From positions 1 to 10,740 of the forward strand of contig JAFRKM010000047.1 in assembly GCA_017431755.1 (NCBI GenBank): a stretch of 10,740 nucleotides of DNA. Direction: 5' to 3'. Below the pieces are notes generated by a model, which saw nothing but the letters and a program-made list of their open reading frames with translations, had not been told where the DNA came from and made no database searches. The DNA comes from Clostridia bacterium. GTDB lineage: Bacteria; Bacillota; Clostridia; Oscillospirales; Acutalibacteraceae. Position numbers and translations under genes: made by a program. Position 1 is the stretch's first letter, and each line of letters starts with the position of its first letter. Shown one piece after another: positions 5,980 through 10,740 of this stretch.

Positions 5980-8064
5980 TTATTCACTTTTTTCGTAGCT
6001 ACAGTCTTTATTTTGGCAATATATTTTTAATTTTTTAGTATTCTTTTTAAAGAGAATTTCACCGCATTTTGGACATTTTTCTGCGGTTGGTTCGTCCCAA
6101 GAAACAAAATCACACTTAGGATAATTATCGCACCCATAATAAACACGCCCGCGCTTACTTTTGCGCATTATGACTTCTCCGCCGCATTTTGGACATTTAA
6201 CCCCTATTTTATTAATAATTTTTTTAATATTCTTACAATCAGGATACCCAGAACAAGCAATAAATTTACCAAACCTACCATATTTTACAACCATAGGTTT
6301 ACCACATTTATCACAAATTTCATCTGTTTCGTCTTCTTTTAGAGTGATTTTAACGCCTTCCATATCTTTCTTGGCTTTATCGAGAACTTTTACAAAATCG
6401 CCATAAAATTCCTCAAGCGTTTTTACCCAATTATTTTTTCCTTCTTCTATTTCGTCAAGATTATTTTCCATTTGTGCTGTAAATTTAAGGTTAACTATCT
6501 TGTCAAAATGGTCTTTCATAAGCTTAGTAACAACTTCCCCAAGCTCCGTTGGGTAAAGGGCTTTCTCTTTTTTTCTTACATATTCCCTAGAAGTAATAGT
6601 AGAAATAATTGAAGCGTAAGTTGACGGTCTACCAATACCGTATTCTTCCAAAGCTTTAATAAGCGAAGCTTCTGTATATCTAGCTGGAGGCTCCGTAAAA
6701 TGTTGATTTGGGTTTATATCTTTTAATTTAAGAGCCATTTTTTCTTCAAGTTCCGGGAGTGCTTTGACTTTTTCTTCTTTTATATCTTTTCCTTCGGTAT
6801 AAAGAATAGTAAAACCATCAAAATCCACGGTATATCCAGAAGCTTTAAAAATGTACTGCTCTTTATTTTTAGATATTATATCCACCTGAGTTGTATTTTG
6901 AATACAATTTGCCATTTGACTAGCAATAAATCTATCCCAAATTAATTTATAAAGTTTATATTGATCACTGCTTAGCGAAGCTTTTAAGCTATCTGGCTCC
7001 ATATTTGGCATAGTCGGTCTAATAGCTTCATGGCCATCCTGGGCGTTCTTTTTGGTTTTAAAAACTCTTGGTTTATCAGGCAAATACTTTTTACCCCATT
7101 TATTTAAAATATACTCTCTTGCGTCAGATATCGCACTTTCGGAAATCCTTAATGAATCCGTTCTCATATAGGTTATCAAACCCACGGCGCCAGTACCAGG
7201 AATTTCCACGCCCTCATACAGCTCCTGCGCTACTTTCATTGTACGTTTTGCTGCAAAATTAAGTTTACGAGAAGCTTCTTGCTGCATTGTGGAAGTTATA
7301 AATGGCGGCGCGGAAGATTTTCTTCTTTTACCTTTTTTAAGTTTATAAATTTCGTAATCTGCATCTTTTGCTTTTTCAAAAATTTCTTTTGCTTGAGTTT
7401 CATTTTTTATTTCAATTTTGCCATCTTTATTGCCATAAAATGCTGCGGGGAAGCTCTTTCTGGAACCTTTTGGAATAAACTGCGCATCAATACTCCAGTA
7501 TTCTTTTGGGGTAAAACTACGTATTTCTTCTTCTCGATCAACAATCATTCTAAGCGCAACAGATTGTACTCTTCCCGCAGAAAGACCTTTATGAATTTTT
7601 TGCGATAAAAACGGACTAAGTTTATATCCCACAAGTCTATCTAAAATCCTTCTAGCTTGCTGGGCATCAACCAAATTAATATCCACCACTCTTGGCTCTT
7701 TTATACCTGACTGAACTCCTGTTTTTGTAATTTCATTAAAAGTTACCCTATTTTTTTCATCAAGACTAAGTTTTAAAATATAAGCCAAATGCCATGAAAT
7801 AGCTTCTCCTTCACGATCAGGGTCCGTTGCCAAAAGAACATTATCTGCTTTTTTTGCTTTTTCTTTAAGCTCTTTTACGAGTTTATCCTTCCCTTTAATT
7901 ACCGAATATTTAGGTTCAAAATTATTCTTTACATCAACACTAAGACGTTTTTCGGGCAAATCCCTAACGTGCCCCATTGAAGCAACCACTTCGTAGTTTT
8001 TCCCTAAATATTTTTTTATTGTTTTAGCTTTTGCCGGTGATTCTACAATTAATAAATTTTTCAT
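5980..8064 (-). CDS. topA: DNA topoisomerase I (type IA) with three C-terminal zinc fingers
   Basis: TopA relaxes negative supercoils through a transient 5'-phosphotyrosine break in one strand. The 694-residue protein is full length for Bacillota. The N-terminal TOPRIM domain begins MKNLLIVESPAKAKTIKKYL with E8, and the Mg-binding acids D81, D83 and E85 lie in LLATDPDREGE. LVDAQQARRILDRLVGYKLSP and GLSAGRVQSVALR are the usual core blocks. The active-site tyrosine is Y299 in GLITYMRTDSLRIS. Three C4 zinc fingers follow near the C-terminus, starting CDKCGKP, CPKCGGE and CPKCGEI; the last ends in CQNKDC close to the end of the protein. The ATG at 8064 has GGATGG (8077-8072) 7 nt upstream. The 69 nt gap after dprA is the largest in the window and may hold a promoter. 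All catalytic residues are present. Confidence 0.98.
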   Translation of the reverse strand: MKNLLIVESPAKAKTIKKYLGKNYEVVASMGHVRDLPEKRLSVDVKNNFEPKYSVIKGKDKLVKELKEKAKKADNVLLATDPDREGEAISWHLAYILKLSLDEKNRVTFNEITKTGVQSGIKEPRVVDINLVDAQQARRILDRLVGYKLSPFLSQKIHKGLSAGRVQSVALRMIVDREEEIRSFTPKEYWSIDAQFIPKGSRKSFPAAFYGNKDGKIEIKNETQAKEIFEKAKDADYEIYKLKKGKRRKSSAPPFITSTMQQEASRKLNFAAKRTMKVAQELYEGVEIPGTGAVGLITYMRTDSLRISESAISDAREYILNKWGKKYLPDKPRVFKTKKNAQDGHEAIRPTMPNMEPDSLKASLSSDQYKLYKLIWDRFIASQMANCIQNTTQVDIISKNKEQYIFKASGYTVDFDGFTILYTEGKDIKEEKVKALPELEEKMALKLKDINPNQHFTEPPARYTEASLIKALEEYGIGRPSTYASIISTITSREYVRKKEKALYPTELGEVVTKLMKDHFDKIVNLKFTAQMENNLDEIEEGKNNWVKTLEEFYGDFVKVLDKAKKDMEGVKITLKEDETDEICDKCGKPMVVKYGRFGKFIACSGYPDCKNIKKIINKIGVKCPKCGGEVIMRKSKRGRVYYGCDNYPKCDFVSWDEPTAEKCPKCGEILFKKNTKKLKIYCQNKDCSYEKSE
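6062..6198 (-). repeat. 17-bp direct repeat within topA from zinc-finger duplication
   Basis: The identical 17 bases CCGCATTTTGGACATTT (plus strand) occur at 6062-6078 and 6182-6198, 120 bases apart. Each encodes the K-C-P-K-C-G start of a topoisomerase zinc finger (the second and third). The repeat is explained by the tandem zinc-finger structure and needs no mobile-element explanation, though exact nucleotide identity could allow slippage that removes one finger. Confidence 0.8.
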
Positions 8065-8100
8065 AACCTATCCATCCAAAATAAAAATTTTTTCAAAATA

Positions 8101-8106
8101 ATTATA
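8101..8106 (-). promoter_or_regulatory. Possible -10 element for a topA promoter
   Basis: The 69 nt between dprA and topA contains a perfect TATAAT on the minus strand (8106-8101), 36 nt before the topA ATG. No convincing -35 hexamer lies 16-18 nt upstream (the best is a T-rich TTTATT), and in AT-rich DNA such a hexamer can arise by chance. Supercoiling-sensitive topA promoters are known in other bacteria, but nothing here shows that directly. Confidence 0.25.
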
Positions 8107-8133
8107 TACGCAAGACAAAAACAAATAAATACC

Positions 8134-9306
8134 CTATTTTTTAATTATTTCATACATCTTGCCGGAACTCGCCGCAACCAAGCCCAAAAGCTCCATTTCA
8201 ATTAATTTTAAATTTAAATCTTTTATTGGCAAATCCAAAGCCTCACTTAGTTTATCTATATGCATTTTTCCATCAAGAAGAACATTATAAATCTTTTTGT
8301 ATTCTTCAGGAATTTTTACATCTTTAAGGTTTTCCTTTATTTCTTTAGTTTTTTTGCTTTCTTCTTTTATTTTATGTATCTTTAAATTTTTTATATTATA
8401 CAAATTTATTGGCGGCAAAGCGCTTTCGAAACGATTATTATACTCCTTTAAAATATCTTCGGCGCAGGTAACTACTGTTGCGCCATCTTCAATTAAAGCC
8501 ATAGAACCTTTAAATTTTTCTTCAAAACCATTTTCAACAGGAGTTACAAAAACATCTCTGTTTTGGTCGTTTGCCAAATTAGCAGTTATAAGCGAACCAC
8601 TTTTTTCGCCTGCTTCTACAATCAAAGTCCCTTTAGATAACCCAGAAATTATTCGGTTTCTTATTGGAAAAGTGTATGCAGTTGGTTCAAACCCCGGCGG
8701 ATATTCAGATATTAAAGCACCGTTTTTGGAAATTTTATTTCTAAGGTTTTTTTGAGTTAAAAGGTAAGGATAATCAATCCCACAACCAAGCACTGCAACA
8801 GTTTTCCCGCCTGCGTCTATTGCGCCTTTATGCGCCGCCGAATCCACTCCAAGCGCACCACCGCTTATTATCACAGCGCCATTTTTTGCAAGACCATAAG
8901 AAATATCATAAGCAATTTTAAGCCCATTTTTGGTAGCTTTTCGCGTACCTACTATTGCAATCGTAAGTGAATTTTTTAAACACGATATATCTCCACAAGC
9001 ATAAATAACACACGGCGGATTTGGGATATTAAGAAGCAATTCCGGATATCTTTCGTCTTCAATAGAAATAACGTCATAACCCAGATTATAAGATTTTTTA
9101 AGAATAATCTCTGCCTCTTCCAAAGTAAAACTGTTCATATTATATATTTGCGAATTTGTAAAACAACCACAAAGTCGCCAGCCCATCTCTCCAGCACTAT
9201 AAAACTCTTTTATATCACTATACGAAAGTCTTATATTCTCTATTCTGTTATTTCCGTGCTTTAAAGCCTGCTGTAGCCAAACCCAATAAACCAAATTATT
9301 TTCCAT
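8134..9306 (-). CDS. dprA: DNA processing protein DprA (Smf)
   Basis: DprA loads RecA onto incoming single-stranded DNA in natural transformation and is widely kept even in species not known to be competent. The 390-residue protein has three parts. The N-terminal helical domain opens MENNLVYWVWLQQAL. The Rossmann-fold DprA domain (about 95-285) carries DERYPELLLNIPNPP, IAIVGTRKAT (117-126), SGGALGVDSAAHKGA (148-162), AVLGCGIDYPY (171-181), ISEYPPG, FPIRNRIISGLSKG (213-226) and KSGSLITANLA (235-245). After a lysine-rich linker (about 305-330) a C-terminal winged-helix domain (330-390) ends the protein. SGGALGVD replaces the more usual SGLARGID, a conservative variation. The ATG at 9306 has AGAGGG 6 nt upstream and is 1 nt after the preceding methyltransferase stop, so the two are very likely co-translated. 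Confidence 0.97.
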   Translation of the reverse strand: MENNLVYWVWLQQALKHGNNRIENIRLSYSDIKEFYSAGEMGWRLCGCFTNSQIYNMNSFTLEEAEIILKKSYNLGYDVISIEDERYPELLLNIPNPPCVIYACGDISCLKNSLTIAIVGTRKATKNGLKIAYDISYGLAKNGAVIISGGALGVDSAAHKGAIDAGGKTVAVLGCGIDYPYLLTQKNLRNKISKNGALISEYPPGFEPTAYTFPIRNRIISGLSKGTLIVEAGEKSGSLITANLANDQNRDVFVTPVENGFEEKFKGSMALIEDGATVVTCAEDILKEYNNRFESALPPINLYNIKNLKIHKIKEESKKTKEIKENLKDVKIPEEYKKIYNVLLDGKMHIDKLSEALDLPIKDLNLKLIEMELLGLVAASSGKMYEIIKK

Positions 9307-9307
9307 T

Positions 9308-10105
9308 TTATTTATTCCCTCTTTTTATCATTTCCCATATTACAATTCCCGCCGCTACTGAAACGTTTAAAGATTCCGTTTCTTTATTCATAGGTATTGT
9401 TATATTTCCATCACAAACCTTTATTGTTTCCTCTTTTATACCGTTTCCTTCGTTACCAAAAATAATACCGCATTTGCCTAAAAATTCAGTTTTATCTAAA
9501 TGAGTAGCATCATCTTTTGGCACGGTGGCATAAATTTTATACCCCAAATTTTTAAGGTTTTTTATACACCCCAAAGAATTTTCTTCCAAAAACAAATTAA
9601 GCCTAAAAATTGAACCCATACTTCCGCGCAAAACTTTGGGATTATAAATATCGCAGCTATCACCCAAAATAAAAATATCTTTTACTCCCAAAGCATCGCA
9701 AACTCTAAAGATACTTCCTAAATTTGACGGATTTTGAATGTTTTCCAACAAAATTATATTTGCTCCTAAATCCTTAATCATTTCATTTTGGCTTTTTTGT
9801 TCACAAACTAAAACCATTCCTTGCGGAGTTTTTGCATCTGAAATTGCTTTAATTAAATTCTCAGAAACCAAAAAAGTTTGCTTAGCATTATTTTCAATTT
9901 CAGCAATAAGCTTCGGATTTTTTTCGGCACATTTTTGCGTATAAAAAGCCTTTAAAATTTTACTTTTGTTTTTTAAAGCTTCTTCTGACATACGAACGCC
10001 TTCAATAACAAAGGATTTTGTTTCTGCCCGAAATTTAGACGATGATATTAATTTTTTTACATGTTTTATATTGGAATTATCCTTACTTGAAATTAAATTA
10101 TCCAT
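9308..10105 (-). CDS. TrmH/SpoU-family RNA 2'-O-methyltransferase
   Basis: A SPOUT-class, SAM-dependent enzyme expected to methylate ribose 2'-OH in rRNA or tRNA. The 265-residue protein has an N-terminal substrate-binding domain (about 1-95; SSKDNSNIKHVKKL, FVIEGVRMSEEAL) and a C-terminal knotted catalytic domain. All three SpoU motifs are visible: motif 1 ENIQNPSNLGSIFRVCDALG (121-140, with N125 and catalytic-type R134), motif 2 IIFGNEGNGI (214-223), and motif 3 ITIPMNKETESLNVSVAAGI (235-254). The layout resembles Bacillus YsgA and RlmB-like proteins, but the target nucleotide cannot be read from sequence, so no symbol is given. The ATG at 10105 has AGAGGA 6 nt upstream, inside the end of the acetyltransferase gene, whose TAA overlaps the start as TAATG. 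In many Bacillota this family sits beside pheS; here it precedes dprA. Confidence 0.93.
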   Translation of the reverse strand: MDNLISSKDNSNIKHVKKLISSSKFRAETKSFVIEGVRMSEEALKNKSKILKAFYTQKCAEKNPKLIAEIENNAKQTFLVSENLIKAISDAKTPQGMVLVCEQKSQNEMIKDLGANIILLENIQNPSNLGSIFRVCDALGVKDIFILGDSCDIYNPKVLRGSMGSIFRLNLFLEENSLGCIKNLKNLGYKIYATVPKDDATHLDKTEFLGKCGIIFGNEGNGIKEETIKVCDGNITIPMNKETESLNVSVAAGIVIWEMIKRGNK

Positions 10106-10671
10106 TAAAAATCCTCTTTAAATTCACTTTTTAAAATTGAATAAATCGCCATGTCGCGAAGCTTTCCTTTATTATTTCTGTAACATTCTCGCAAAACACC
10201 TTCGCGCTTTAAACCATTTTTTATCATAACTTTTCCGGAAGCCAGGTTATCCAAATCATGTTTTAGCTGTATGCGGTTAACTCCAACTTTAAGAAATAAA
10301 TATTTTATAACTCCTCTCAAAGCCTCCGTCATAATGCCTTTATTCCAATGCTTTTTAGAAATAACGTATCCAATTTCTGCACATTCGATATCTTCAAAAA
10401 ATTCTACCGTACCTATACTACCGATAATTTCTTTTGTCTCCTTAATGGTAATGCACCAATTATAAGTTTTGTTATCCTTATATTCTTCGTTCCAAATTTT
10501 AATTATGCTTCTTGTTTCATTAGTATCTTTATGCGCATTCCAAGAAAGAAATTTTATATTTCCCGGGTCTTTTGCCCAGTTTTCAAACATTTCTTCGGCA
10601 TCTTCTACTTTAAATCTTCTAAGTAAAAGCCTTTCTGTTTCTATATTTTGTGTTCCAATGTGATTTAACAT
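10105..10671 (-). CDS. GNAT-family N-acetyltransferase, RimJ/RimL-like
   Basis: A GCN5-related acetyltransferase that would move acetyl from acetyl-CoA to an amine. From the ATG at 10671 it has 188 residues. Family signatures are ETERLLLRRFKVEDAEEMFENWAKDP at the N-terminus (11-36), the IIGSIGTVE strand (82-90), and the acetyl-CoA pyrophosphate loop in AEIGYVISKKHWNKGIMTEAL (98-118), followed by NLASGKVMIKNGLKREGVLRE. This pattern is that of the RimJ/RimL group, which includes ribosomal-protein N-terminal acetyltransferases but also many of unknown or antibiotic substrate, so the substrate is not assigned. An upstream ATG at 10683 is possible, but AAGGATGG (10687-10680) overlaps it and lies 8 nt before the ATG at 10671, which is preferred. 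It overlaps the RNA methyltransferase by one base and seems to be the first gene of the run seen here. Confidence 0.9.
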   Translation of the reverse strand: MLNHIGTQNIETERLLLRRFKVEDAEEMFENWAKDPGNIKFLSWNAHKDTNETRSIIKIWNEEYKDNKTYNWCITIKETKEIIGSIGTVEFFEDIECAEIGYVISKKHWNKGIMTEALRGVIKYLFLKVGVNRIQLKHDLDNLASGKVMIKNGLKREGVLRECYRNNKGKLRDMAIYSILKSEFKEDF

Positions 10672-10679
10672 ATCAAAAA

Positions 10680-10687
10680 CCATCCTT
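10680..10687 (-). promoter_or_regulatory. Ribosome binding site for the GNAT gene
   Basis: AAGGATGG on the minus strand is one mismatch from AAGGAGG and lies 8 nt before the ATG at 10671. It includes the ATG at 10683, which itself has no properly spaced site, so the downstream ATG is the better start. Confidence 0.55.
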
Positions 10688-10695
10688 TTTTACCG

Positions 10696-10704
10696 ACCAT
10701 AACA
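10696..10704 (-). promoter_or_regulatory. Possible extended -10 promoter upstream of the GNAT gene
   Basis: In the AT-rich 10684-10740 segment the minus strand reads TGTTATGGT (10704-10696), an extended -10 (TGn followed by TATGGT, four of six matching TATAAT). It would give a leader of about 18 nt. No good -35 is seen. The rest of the segment shows no gene. Confidence 0.2.
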
Positions 10705-10740
10705 AATTTAATTTAATAAAATAAAATTTACGTCCGGAAC

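Noticed and set aside
6062..6198. 17-bp exact direct repeat as a possible insertion or recombination footprint
   Set aside because: Both copies encode the same CPKCG zinc-finger start of topoisomerase I, so protein repetition explains them.
1..10740. Defence system, prophage, CRISPR or other accessory island
   Set aside because: All genes are recognisable core housekeeping genes on one strand with uniform composition and no long gaps, repeats or integrase-like sequences.

Overview
The window is an ordinary-looking housekeeping stretch from a low-G+C Gram-positive bacterium (Bacillota, most likely a Clostridia-type lineage). The evidence is strong AT bias, A/T-rich codon choice, near-consensus AGGAGG ribosome binding sites, folate-dependent TrmFO, and gene pairs typical of Bacillota (dprA-topA-trmFO, plsX...rnc...ftsY, yqeK-rsfS). 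Every gene I can support lies on the minus strand, so transcription runs from the right edge towards position 1. No RNA gene, mobile element, CRISPR array or strand switch is visible, and no gap between genes exceeds 70 bases.

In transcription order: a RimJ/RimL-like GNAT acetyltransferase (10671-10105); a SpoU/TrmH-family RNA 2'-O-methyltransferase (10105-9308); dprA (9306-8134), DNA uptake/recombination mediator; topA (8064-5980), topoisomerase I; trmFO (5936-4632), tRNA m5U54 methyltransferase; plsX (4621-3611), phospholipid synthesis; rnc (3577-2903), RNase III from a TTG start; ftsY (2887-1973), SRP receptor; yqeK (about 1986-1405), HD-domain Ap4A hydrolase; rsfS (1408-1091), ribosome silencing factor; and leuS (1057 to the window edge), leucyl-tRNA synthetase.

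Spacing is tight throughout: stop/start overlaps at GNAT/methyltransferase and yqeK/rsfS, yqeK beginning inside ftsY, and the trmFO stop embedded in the plsX ribosome binding site. This suggests one long operon or a few overlapping transcripts. The common theme is translation and RNA maturation (TrmFO, RNase III, RsfS, LeuRS, SpoU methyltransferase), with membrane and secretion genes (PlsX, FtsY) and DNA topology/recombination (TopA, DprA).

The one real anomaly is in leuS. After 145 well-conserved residues the frame meets TAA-AAC-TGA (622-614), then continues open in the same frame, with excellent LeuRS conservation, for 204 codons to the window edge. The two stops sit exactly where the family has a short Lys-x-Gly. 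This is either two nearby point changes, a compensating +1/-1 indel pair, or a sequencing/assembly error. A secondary point is the compressed order plsX-rnc-ftsY, without the fabD/fabG/acpP and smc genes that sit between them in Bacillus subtilis. I found no credible previously undescribed system here.
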